A stretch of 64,000 nucleotides of DNA from Luidia sarsii. Lineage: Eukaryota; Echinodermata; Asteroidea; Paxillosida; Luidiidae. Location: NCBI GenBank assembly GCA_949987565.1, contig OX465115.1, positions 3,315,304 through 3,379,303 on the forward strand, written 5' to 3'. The notes beneath the pieces were generated by a model. That model worked only from the letters and a program-made list of their open reading frames with translations, was not told the DNA's origin and did not search any database. Position 1 is the first letter of the stretch, and the number at the start of each line of letters is the position of its first letter. Of this stretch, positions 53,343 through 63,655 are shown piece by piece. A program made the position numbers and the translations under genes.

Positions 53343-53862
53343 GTTCCACTCGCTTGGTGTGTATGGTATGAAATGAAAATACATCATGTCCCATGCCTGC
53401 TGTGGAATTTGATGACGATCGCTGGCAGTGTATGATTGGCTGGAATCCACAGTGTGCCACGTAGCCTTCTTTTCATTACCTTCTGTCTAAAGGCCGCCGT
53501 GGAGGAGTTTGGCCGCTGTGAATATTGCATGTCAATCAAAAAATAACAATAATGCATCTCATCCTCTGGCTTCTATTCATACGGACAGCGAGTCTAATTA
53601 ACTCCAATTTCGTTCCTCCCACCGCATCAACAAGGCAGGATTTTTTCCAATCAATTTCGGTCTTAAAAGACATCCATATTTTGTTAATATTAGAGATCGT
53701 CCAATTTAACGTGTCAAATAAAGAACAGCTCAGTGGCTCGGTTTCTCCCCCACCGTCCAATCTGAGATAATGAAGCGTAGTTATTTATATTGCTACGCTC
53801 GTCTACCTTCCTTCTGCCTCTGAACCTGCATTTCAAAGGGCCAATACAACGAGAGGTATACA

Positions 53863-54370
53863 CACTATGAACATATAAACCGTGAAAAAGGGGTGAAAAT
53901 GTCATTTTGCCGTGAAACTAAAAAGTCACTGTGATTTCACTGTGCATTTTACAGTGAATTCACCGCGAACATAATCACCTCTCTGACCTAAGGTGATATA
54001 CAGAGAGATTTACACCTCTCTGACCTGATAGGATATCTTCAGGTCACTAAAGAGACCGTGAAAAAACGTGAATATCTAGGGTGGCAAGCTCCAGCCTTGA
54101 GGGATGGCTGATTCAATTATACCAGTAGGGACCTCCGGCCCACATAGAGGTATACTGTATGGTGTCATTGTACCTGTCACTCCCAGATACTTCTAAATTG
54201 CCTCTAGCTATTCACCACCAGGAATGTGGCTTTGGAGACGACTGGTGAAAACACCAGGAAAACTATTGGCTAACTGTGTGCCATGAAATAGGGGTGAAAA
54301 CACGGCGAATTTTCTTTTCACGGCTAAATGACATTTTCACCCCATTTTCACCGTTTAGATGTTCATAGTG
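53863..54370. mobile_element. Non-autonomous DNA transposon with ~55-bp TIRs
   Basis: The left end CACTATGAACATATAAACC continues to GGGGTGAAAATGTCATTTT. The right end is the inverse, GGTTTAGATGTTCATAGTG with minor changes. The element is about 508 bp with no coding frame, and the interior repeats GTGAAA/TTTCAC motifs. The related lectin 3 flank (near 47110) seems to lack it. Confidence 0.8.
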
Positions 54371-55314
54371 ACAGTACGTTCTGCTCATGGTCAATGGCAA
54401 ATGAACTGAGACCCGCGAATCTGAAGTCAGGGAAATAAGATTGTCTGCCTAAATACAATTAGTAACATTTGTATGAGTAATATAGAAACGGTTGAATTTG
54501 AATGACAATAAATTTGAGTTTATATTCGCTGCACATATGAACAAATAACATACGTGGTGGAAAGACATTGGTTCTTTGCTCTGCTAAAAAAAAGCATGCA
54601 AGCAATGCAAGCATGCCAAAATACAGTGATGAAATACAAAGATATCTGAGAATGACAAAAAACATTACGCAATACACTGAGTTATTCAGCTCCCGCACGG
54701 CACTAGGGTAGATGTCGTTGGCTGCTTAGTCTTGGCCTATACAGCTCTGTACCGCCTTCCAGACAAAATAATTATGTTAGAACAGAGCATCGCCAGGGCA
54801 TGACTGGTCCTGTGCTATTGCCGGCTGCCCTCTTACTTAACGACCCGTCGCAAAACGCTTATTCACTCACATTTTTTAAAATGCGAATAGGCCTCAAAGG
54901 AGGGTGATCTGAATGGCAAGGATAAAAACAGATAGGAAGGAGAGAGCAAGGGGAACACGGTGGCAGACTAAAGACAAAGATGTTTGCAGGTACGTGGGAT
55001 CAATGCAAAGGGCTGGGGTGCAGGATTGAATAGGTACTAGAGTGCAGATATCAAAAGTAAAGACTCAAAGAGAGAGGTAGGAGAGTGAAAACAAAATAAT
55101 TGTTATTATTATTAACAAATCTTGTGTCACGTGAAGTCGAAGTTCACATACGCAGAGTAGAAAATGTGATTATGGAGAGGAACTTCAATGGAGAGAGGTA
55201 AATGGCAAAGAGATTCATCCCTTGTATAAGGCAAAGTGAAACAGTTTCATAGACATTGACTGGCTCTTTGCTGATGCCGGGAGGTCGCTACCAGTTAACA
55301 GCGTACTGTCTTGC
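54371..55314. other. Spacer between lectins 4 and 5
   Basis: Partly related to 47150-47350 (AGGAGAGA, GGGAACACG, GGCAGAC). No gene seen. Confidence 0.55.
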
Positions 55315-55806
55315 TGGGGGCTGGTGCAGAACCACAATGCCTGTTCATGCGTTTGCCGTTTCCATATGAACCAAATTAATTTACAATAACACCTGACCTC
55401 CGTGTCCATTACGAGGGCTTCTAAAGAATTCATTGCATGAAGGTTGTTTTTACTGTAAGACTGAAGGAGTGCTTCCATTTTTCATCTAAGCAAGGGTTAA
55501 ATGAGGGAGCTATCGTAATTACAACCCAAAACTTTCCATAAAACAAAAAGGTTTCTTCCAAGATCCAAAGTATGCTATTCTATAGGCAGGCAAAAACCTG
55601 ATTTCCGGTATTAAGAGGAAACAGACAAGCGAGCTATTTCGAGGCATGAAGTAATATATTTGTGTATCAATGCGCAGTTCATAAAGGTACATACCGTGCC
55701 TTTTTATATAACTATGTCACTTTTTTGCAAAGGCTGATTTAAAATTGCTGAGTACAGACGACTGAGTTTAAGGCATCCCAACTGATCACCTTAGTAGCTA
55801 GGAGCT
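55315..55806. repeat. Orphan lectin 2-type upstream flank, copy 2
   Basis: Nearly identical to 51125-51597 and extends slightly further left (TTGCTGGGGGCTGGTGCAGA), where it matches 41222-41250 before lectin 2. No lectin frame follows. Confidence 0.7.
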
Positions 55807-55859
55807 ACAATTTTTAAATTTGAAATATGAAGCGTAAAATTAACTACATATGAATATAA

Positions 55860-56500
55860 AGTCAGAGGGAAATAATAAAAGTTAATATTTCAAAGACCGG
55901 GAAGTATGGACTAAGGCAAATATACTTCATATTCACTTTATATTACATGTTGGGTTTATTGACAACAAAAGAACAATAACATTTAAGAATTTGATATGTG
56001 ATGATATATTTTAATGTTATCATTATCTTACTGCATTATCTTACTGCATATTACTGCATTTCTCTACTAATTCGTTGTTGTCCAAGGTGTAAATATATCT
56101 AATATTTATGATGAAATTTTCAAAACAGCAGCGTTACTAATGAATGTGCAATATATGTAAATATTGAAATAATTGAAGAGTTTTGCTCATTATTTACAGT
56201 ATTCAGTTACATCAACTATTAATTATAAACCGGTCTTCATCTATACAATGGGCATGATCAGTCAAAAGATTAGGCTTGATCTGTTTCACAAGTTAGCCCT
56301 TGTGATATTTTCGTTTTGAGTACCAAGCGTGTACGTTTACCGTTACATTCATATCTATCTATATAATATTTACAATGGATTTGTATTTACAAACTAGCTA
56401 TCATATGTATAAGTATTGAATTTTTGTATCCTAGGAAAAATATTATGTATTTTGTTCATTCTATAGGGAAACTAAATATCCTAGTACAGTGATGTTATAT
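55860..56500. repeat. Third copy of the lectin spacer
   Basis: It aligns with 43480-43900 and 47700-48060 (AAAGACC, AAGGCAAATA, ATTCACTTTATATTACAT, CAAAAGATTAGGC). It has no gene. Confidence 0.65.
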
Positions 56501-56565
56501 ACAAAAATGTTGCAAACTGCTTACTGACTAAAATTACCAAAACGTCAGGCCCACTAAATCCTAGT
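56495..56565. repeat. Rearranged Penelope-like terminal fragment
   Basis: ATACAAAAATGTTGCAAACT, GCTTACTGACTAAAATTACC, then AACGTCAGGCCCACTAAAT: two pieces of the terminus in opposite orientation joined at ACC/AAA. Confidence 0.6.
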
Positions 56566-56664
56566 ATATTGTTAAGTGTTAGAATTTTTAAAGATTGCAA
56601 AGTAAACTTGACCTCTGCATTTGCGTACCGGAGCTCTGACTATCTGGGCTTAAATGGTGGCCTT

Positions 56665-57050
56665 CCCAAAGAGTCATGCAATCTTTGCCGGGTGGGGCAG
56701 CGGCTATCTCCATGGGCTAGGGCGCTTCCCATTTCATTCGTATACAAACAACCAGTTGTTGTAAACCTGGCTCCAGCATCTTGGGGGTTCAACACAATGG
56801 TGTTGCAGATTTTCAAATTCAAGTCAAACAAGTTAAGGACACTTGATTGAACACTTAAAAAAATCATGGAAACTGGCAAGGAAAGCTTTGGCCTAATTGT
56901 TAGCTGTTAAATGCTTCGGACTTCATCCCGGTAAAAAAGACTAGTTGATCATTTCCGCAATCCTACATCTAAGTACTGATAGCTCAGATGGTAGGAACGC
57001 TGATGCGCAAAACTAGAGGTCACGGGTTCAAGTCTCGGTTCAAAATGGAT
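56665..57050 (+). repeat. Composite SINE, full copy
   Basis: Nearly identical to 51598-51985, with A and B boxes (TAGCTCAGATGGTAGG; GGGTTCAAGTCTC). It lies in the duplicated 3' flank of lectin 5. Confidence 0.8.
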
Positions 57051-57672
57051 TAATAAAATTGGTAAAAGGTCACTTCCGAATAGGGATCACTGTGGTTGAA
57101 TCGATGAAATCCTTACCTCAATGTTGATATAATTTCATAGTTTACCTTATGCAAGTGCACTATTGTTTAATGTCATTGATTATCTTAGTTGGTGTGATCA
57201 TCTTTAGTCTTTAGTCTTTTTTTCATGAACAAAATCCATACTCATCTAAAATCTCTACATTGTACATAATGCAGAAAGATCCAAAGTCGTAAGTACAGGA
57301 AATGATCCCAAAATATCTATATAGCATCTGTACATCGGACCAAAAATGTTAAAAAGACGCAGATGAAAATGAAAATATATTCACCGTAACCGATCATTTT
57401 GTTTGTAGCATGTGCAGTTCCGTATTGTTCTTGTGCATTAGTAGAATGAAGAAAAAATGTCCACCAAGTGTTCGTTCTAATGCCTGAGTCCGAAACGTCA
57501 GACGACCACCACGACGGGTTGAAGGATTTGCAGTGCGTATTCCTTAATCACAAAAAAAAGAAAATTATAACGAAGAGAGAAACCGATTTTTAGTTACTGT
57601 TATTACAGTCACCAAAGCCGAAATATGGGACCAATGCCGACGAATCAGTCTCGGAACTTCTTCGTGTTATCT

Positions 57673-58407
57673 CTAGATGTCGAACAAGTAACAGTACTCG
57701 GTTTCTTGCAGATCAGCTCTATCAGCGGCATCACTCGTCACGTTGTTCAGCTGGCAGGTCATCTTCTCTTCCCCGTCATCTAGCACATTGAAGGAGAGAC
57801 ATCGGGGCTCCAGACGACAGGCCTTCCCGCAAGACACCACGCCGTCAGCCGGTAGCTCCTTCACGACGTGACCCACGAGGCAACGGGAGCTGTTGTGACC
57901 ATCGGAGCCGGTGTGCAGGCAGTAGGCAGGGGTGGTGTTTGGATCAGCCGGCTGTTGACACACGGCGTAATAAGCATCTGAGCAAGGACGATCATCCCAT
58001 TTACCATTAAATACTGGTTGCATCAACGCACAGTCTTGTTCCTTGAGGTTGTTAGGTTGTACATCACCCCAATTCTCATAGCCAAGGGACTCCTCCCTCA
58101 AGGGACATGGTTGCCAGTTTCCCTCTTTCTCTATGTCATTACAACCGATCCAGAGGCCTTTGAGTATCAGGCCATAGGATGTGTCCACATGTGTTTGCCA
58201 TATGAAGCTCTGCTCCATTTCTGACACAGGAATGACCAGTGTGCCATTCTTCTCCTTACAGTGATCCGTTGCTTGCTGCCATGTCAGTGGACGTTTGATG
58301 ATGTAGTAGCAGGACTCCCCGTACCGAAACCAGCCAAGAGGACAGATTGCTGCCACGGTTGTGAGAAAGCTCGCGAGAAAGATCGTGAAAAGACGAATGA
58401 CCGCCAT
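57673..58407 (-). CDS. Secreted C-type lectin with PAN-like domain (lectin 5)
   Basis: Single-exon gene on minus, 244 aa. The signal peptide starts MAVIRLFTIFLASFLTT. The lectin domain has WIGCNDIEKEGNW, QPN and WDD; the loop before it (SYGLILKGLW) differs from lectins 1, 3 and 4. Sequons appear at the domain junction (NTT) and in the PAN-like part (NSS). The PAN-like domain has FNVLDDGEEKMTC, intermediate between lectins 2 and 4. A one-base deletion before the ATG (GCGAGTGAACATGG against GCGAGTGGAACATGG in lectin 4) breaks the upstream frame, which supports MAVIR as the start throughout the cluster. The upstream flank closely matches lectin 1. Confidence 0.93.
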   Translation of the reverse strand: MAVIRLFTIFLASFLTTVAAICPLGWFRYGESCYYIIKRPLTWQQATDHCKEKNGTLVIPVSEMEQSFIWQTHVDTSYGLILKGLWIGCNDIEKEGNWQPCPLREESLGYENWGDVQPNNLKEQDCALMQPVFNGKWDDRPCSDAYYAVCQQPADPNTTPAYCLHTGSDGHNSSRCLVGHVVKELPADGVVSCGKACRLEPRCLSFNVLDDGEEKMTCQLNNVTSDAADRADLQETEYCYLFDI

Positions 58408-58525
58408 GTTCACTCGCTTGGTGTGTATGGTATGAAATGAAAATACATCAGTCTGATGCCTGCTGTGGAATTTGATGACGAACGCTGGCAGTGTCTGATT
58501 GGCTGGAAGGGCTGACGTGGTCTTG

Positions 58526-58533
58526 TTTATATA
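58526..58533 (-). promoter_or_regulatory. Putative TATA box of lectin 5
   Basis: On minus it reads CTATATAAACAAGACCACG, about 120 bp before the start codon, at the position matching the lectin 1 element. A second TATATA lies just upstream (58540-58546). Confidence 0.55.
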
Positions 58534-58737
58534 GGCACGTATATATAGGCACTTAAGTTAATGATGTTTTCGTTTCTTTAACTTTACTCGTGTGAAAAGC
58601 TTAGCCATTTTTAAAATTGCAATTGTGTCCCATACATGGCCAAATGGAGGTTAATTTGGTAAGTGAGGTCGTTATCATAATTGCTCTTAGTTCTTACTGT
58701 GCTATGGACGAAGGACGGCTCTGTTTCCTTCCTCATT

Positions 58738-58860
58738 AGCCCAACATAAGTGAAGCAATTTAATCGTTCTGCGTGTTCAGTTTTCTCCTTCAGGTGAATG
58801 CATGGCGTGGGCACAATCAATATTGTATATTGTTACAGCGTTTCGTTCGTCACTTGGCCT
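58738..58860 (-). repeat. Inverse copy of the lectin 1 upstream repeat
   Basis: On minus it contains CTGAAGGAGAAAACTGAACA and ACGCAGAACGATTAAATTG, matching the units at 37590-37965. It lies some 330 bp upstream of lectin 5. Confidence 0.6.
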
Positions 58861-59439
58861 TACCTTAAGGTCAGGAAGTGAACATACAACATATTCAACC
58901 TTCAAAAGAATCGTTATAGAAAGGATTTATCTAGAAATAGCATTAATCCTATTTATGGAAAACGAGATACTCAAAGTGCAGATGGCACTTAGGCATAGGA
59001 ATTCCTCGTTGCAACATGCGAACGCTAAAAGCTTTGTTGTGCAAACACGGCACAAGGCAGCGTTGGCATACTTGTGCACAAGTGAATTGGGTTTTTTGTG
59101 CACAAGTGAATGAGCATGATGAATGCCCCCCATTCTCGGGGGAGTGACCCCCCAGTGACACCCCTGCAGGAAAATCGACACTACCATCTTAAACTACAGG
59201 GTACACTCTAAAAACCCATGTAGTTTCAAGCAAATTGGGAGAAAGCTTCATACAAAAATTAAAACAATAACAAAACCTTGGCCGTGATATCCCTTCGGGC
59301 GGCGGAAACACTGTATCTATAAGGCCTATGATGTCACAAACGAGCATCACGTGCCACGCAGACATTCTTCTGCTCCTTAATTCACTACAATAGGGTCCTC
59401 TATTGACGTTCAAAAGGATGCGATGTTCCATCCCGTCCG
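58861..59439. other. Intergenic
   Basis: No gene or clear repeat that I can support, apart from a doubled CTTGTGCACAAGTGAAT motif near 59070-59112. Confidence 0.5.
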
Positions 59440-59815
59440 AAGAAGAAGAAGAAGGAGAAGCTTACTATCTAGAATAAGTGGAAGAAGAGGAAGGAGTGGA
59501 AGAAGAGGAAGAAGAGGAAGAAGAGGAAGAAGTTAAAGAAGGAGAAGAAGACTAAGACGAACAATAATAATAATAATAATAAAAAGCTTATTGTCTAATA
59601 CTTACTGTCTAAAATAGGTGGAAGAAGAGGAAGAAGAGGAAGAAGAGGAAGAAGAGGAAAACGAGGAAGAAGAGGAAGAAGAGGAAGAAGAAGAAGAAGA
59701 GAAAGAAGAGGAAGAAGAGGAAGAAGAGGAAGAAGAGGAAGAAGAGGAAGAAGAGGAAGAAGAGGAAGAAGAGGAAGAAGAGGAAGAAGAGGAAGAAGAA
59801 GAAGACGATGTTGCC
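59440..59815. repeat. GGAAGA compound repeat, left part
   Basis: GGAAGAAGA runs alternate with a spacer (GAAGTTAAAGAAGGAGAAG, AAGACTAAGACGA, AATAATAATAA, AAAGCTTATTGTCTAAT). The same compound unit resumes at 61145-61615 beyond the LINE fragment. Confidence 0.9.
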
Positions 59816-59819
59816 AGAT

Positions 59820-61130
59820 TGTGAGAGGGGCTGAAGCTCGACAGGTGCGGTAAAGCCAAAAGATGATGTTTTTACAGCTGATTATAAAGAAGTTTGCCAA
59901 GCGAACTTTCTCTGCACCGCGGCCTCTAGTACGCGGGACCAGGGCCCAGTAGACGTCAAAGGACAGCTTCAAGTCAGGGAGAAGACGGGACAGGATGCTG
60001 TGTAAAAAGTTGAGAGCCGGTTGGATAGATGGACAAGCGATGAAATGATGTTCAATCGTGCCCACCTCTCAACACCATCCACAGGACGAGGGAATATCGG
60101 GATTGATATGATGTAGCACTGGTAGAGATGGTAGGATGTTATGAAGGAGTTTAAACTGGACGTCTCCTTCTTTCTTTGTGCATGGCAGTTTGTAGATGGA
60201 CTTCCACTGGATGTAAGTGGAGGCGTCCAGAAAGCCCGGTTTGTGTCAAGGGGAGATAGGGCAATCCGGGAGGGAGTTGAGGCGACTGTTTAGTGAAGAG
60301 TACAGGAGTCTGGAAGGTGCTGAGAGTCCTTTGGTGGAGGTGCCAAGTAGAAAGGAGATTGGGGGAGACGGACGGTCCGGGATCTCGTGTGGCTGTTTGT
60401 GGTCGGATCGTAGTCCGGTGTCCGCAAAGATTCCAGGAAAGGTGGCGATGAGACGTTGACGAAGCCGTAGGAGTTCCGGTTGAAGGACGCGGTGAGAAGG
60501 AGGGAGAGAAGCAATTGTAGAGTTCCATGGAAGCGCTTCAGGACTCAGCCAGCGGCCGGTGTCGACATTGAGCAGGTGGCGGAGGAGTCTGATCCCGCGT
60601 GCAAAAAGCCGGGTGCCAAGATTAGGTTTGCTGCCGAAAAAAGGTTCTAAGAAGTGGCTGATTAGGGGAACGTTGATGACATGGTTGACGGAAGAAAAGG
60701 GTATTTCGATTCGAGCTCCGGATTCACTCCAAGCACGCATAATGTCATAGTAAAAAAGAGGAAGACTGATTAAATATTTGGTTTCGACTTTACAGAGCAA
60801 TAGGTGGTAGTCGAAATTCATTTTTTTATATTTACGGAGGAAAAATTTGAAGAAGGCAAAGGAAGGGTGATTTGGTTCGGAGAGATAGCGCTGGATTAAC
60901 TTGAGGCGAAAGGCAATGATGCGTGCTTGGAGAGAAGCTAGACCAAGACCTCCTCTGTCGGGTTGTAAAAATAGGGTGTTCCGTTTAAGTAAATGGTTTT
61001 TTTTGGACCAGACGAAGTATATTTTGGAGTTCACTTAGGATGTTGTCAGGGGGTGTGAGGACGGCAAGATAGTGAACAATTTGGGAGGCAGCAAGTTGAT
61101 TTGCTATACTACGATCTTTCCTTTATAAGA
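59820..61130 (-). pseudogene. Degenerate LINE fragment, Tx1/L1-like
   Basis: The 3' part of a non-LTR reverse transcriptase ORF on minus, downstream of the polymerase core. The longest open piece is 61034-60246, with FLQPDRGGLGLASLQARI and SSVNHVINVPLI. The homology continues upstream in another frame (IANQLAASQIVHYLAVLTPP) and downstream in others: IYKLPCTKKEGDVQFKLLHN, then a stop near 60060-60070, then GTIEHHFIACPSIQPAL. At least three frame changes or stops show it is dead. The RT catalytic motifs are absent. The Tx1/L1 assignment rests on recalled family character and is moderate. Confidence 0.75.
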
Positions 61131-61144
61131 GAGCATGTATAAAG

Positions 61145-61151
61145 CATGTAT

Positions 61152-61182
<31 letters not shown>

Positions 61183-61615
61183 TAGAAGAAGAGGAAGAAG
61201 AGGAAGAAGTTGAAGAAGGAGAAGAAGACTAAGACGACCAATAATAATAATAAGAAGAAAAAGCTATTGTCTAATATTTGGAAGAAGAGGAAGAAGAGGA
61301 AGAAGAGGAAGAAGAGGAAGAAGAGGAAGAAGAGGAAGAAGAGGAAGAAGAGGAAGAAGAGAAAGAAGAGAAAAAGGGGAAGAAGAGGAAGAAGAGGACG
61401 AAGAGAAAGAAGTTGAAAAAGGAGAAAAAGACGAAGACGAAAAAGAAGCTTACTGTCTACTGCTTACTGTCTGAACTAAGTGGAAAAAGAGGAAAAAGAG
61501 GGAAAAGGTTTAAGAAGTTGAAGAAGGAGAAGAAGACGAAAACAAAAAAAGAAGAAGAAGAAGAAGAAGAAGAAGAAGAAGAAGAAGAAGAAGAAGAAGA
61601 AGAAGAAGAAGCACA
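61145..61615. repeat. GGAAGA compound repeat, right part
   Basis: Continuation of the compound repeat at 59440-59815, ending in a pure GAA run at 61548-61610. Glutamate- or lysine-rich frames are artefacts. Confidence 0.9.
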
Positions 61616-62394
61616 AATATGTGCAATGCCGAAATCAACTCCTGGATCGCTGGATGGGTTTGGCGCCCTCTGTCGGCAGATTACGTCCAAGAAAACATCC
61701 CCACCCGTGTTATCCAAAGGAGTTCATTCCTCCGGGGCTGTCGGGACAAACCAAGATAAATAGAACCCAACCCACGGGAGGGTCGAAAAATATGTAGAGG
61801 AAATTTGATTTCCAGATCAATGTTTTTCCATCGGTTCCGATAGCAAAGACCCTTTTCTAATTTTAATTTGGATAGATCGTTCGTCGATGGAGTGCCAGAG
61901 TGGTATATCGGTGCCAGCGCATGGTTTTTCGTGAGGGCCTAAAAAAGCAAACATCAGGTCCCATGCTGATCAGATCGAGCAAACAACATGATCGGGCAGC
62001 GAGAATGTTGACCGGAGCGTGCCCCGGGCCCCCGGGGCAGAGTCCAATTTCACCGGCACCAACTTCTCCTGTGAAACTTATCCACTGTTTGGGTTAGATC
62101 CAGTCAGTATTTGGACCAGAACTTACACCCAGCGCTCCGTCGGTTCAAACCGAAGGTATGTCCTAGGGATGACCTTTCGAAGAACCGTCGGTAAAGTTTG
62201 TAAAGCTGTGCCAAGATTTTTTTGTTTTGGTTGTAAAAAACGAGCCCTCATTGAGAAAAAATGAGGTCGAATAATAAGAGGGCCATGAAAAGCTGCTTTG
62301 GGCTCAAAACAATCTGGTAAGGAAGTGTACGTGCTGACTAAATCAATGTGGTAACGAAAGAGTTAAGAAACTGAATAAAACAGCAGGGAAAAGA
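61616..62394. other. Intergenic
   Basis: Non-repetitive DNA of moderate GC content. No coding region with recognisable content was found. Confidence 0.5.
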
Positions 62395-62401
62395 GAGGGG
62401 A

Positions 62402-62435
<34 letters not shown>

Positions 62436-63066
62436 GGAGAAAGAGAGGGAGAGAGAGAGAGGGGGGTAGTGAGAAAGAACTAGAGAGAGAGAAAGAGAGT
62501 GAGTGAGAGAGAACTAGAGAGAGAGAGAGAGAGAGAGAGAGATTAGAGTGAGAGAGAGAACTAGAGAGAGAGAGAGAGAGAAAGTGAGAGAGAACTAGAG
62601 AGAGAGAGAGAAAGAACCAGAGAGAGAGAAAGAACTAGAGAGAGAGAACTAGAGAGAGAGAGAACTAGAGAGAAAGAACTAGAGAGTGAGAAAGAACTAT
62701 ATATAGAGAGAGAACTAGAGAGAAAGAGAGAGAGAGAGGGACAGTGAGAGAGAACTAGAGAGAGAGAAAGAACTAGAGAGAGAGAACTAGAGAGAAAGAA
62801 AGAGAGAGGGAGAGTGAGAGAGAACTACAGAGAGGATGAAAAAACTAGCGAGAAAGAGAGAACTAGAGAGAGAGAGAACTAGAGAGAGAGAGAACTAGAG
62901 AGAAAGAGAGAGAGAGAGGGAGAGTGAGAGAGAACTAGAGAGAGAGAGTGAGAGGGAACTAGAGAGAGAAAGAAAAAAACTAGAGAGAAAGAGAGAGAGA
63001 GAGTGAGAGAACTAGAGAGAGAGAGAGTGGGAGGGAGAGAGCAAGCAAGAGAGAGAGAGAGAGAGG
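62395..63066. repeat. GA-rich microsatellite with AACTAGAGA units
   Basis: About 670 bp of GAGA with frequent GAACTAGAGAGAGA units, giving an irregular higher-order repeat. Confidence 0.95.
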
Positions 63067-63655
63067 TGGGGAGGACGGACTCTGAGATCAATACTGACAA
63101 CCCATTTCCCCAGTTGCGCTTTTAGTGACCAGGTTGTCACGAAGATACCGTTGGCCATAAATGTTGATTGCATATTGCCTTACACTTCGGCCCTTATCTG
63201 TATGTCGATATCATAGGTAAAAAGAGATATGTACACCTAGCTTTCTTTCTTTGTTCTGTTCTTTTTTTTCTGGGGAAAGCAGTCTATCGACGTTGGGCAA
63301 AGATATATTGATGGATATGGAGGAAACATGGTTATTCTGAAAACGAGTATCTCTATGGCTATGTGTTCTCTTCTTTCGCATCCAATCCGCCCCCTAGCTC
63401 ACTCTCTGTCCTTAAGTCGCTCCCGCGCTCTCGTGTCCACATTTCCTTTCATTATCAGTCAACCTACATTCGCAGTTTGGACGAAGCGCGGGCGACGGGA
63501 GCAGTGGTTTGTGGAAAGCATGCAACTCCCCGGGTCACATATTCATGACATGGAGGTATTACCAGCGCCCAGCTAAACCCCCCGAGGTACAGTTCGTTTA
63601 ATCTCACCGAAGCCGGGCGGCTCGAGGTCCAAGATTCCCTTCCTTGAACTCTTTG
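63067..63655. other. Intergenic
   Basis: Unique-looking sequence with no supportable gene. Confidence 0.45.

Noticed and set aside
59595..61763. Glutamate-, lysine- or serine-rich proteins around 59.6-61.7 kb
   Set aside because: They are translations of GAA/GGA repeats flanking a dead LINE fragment.
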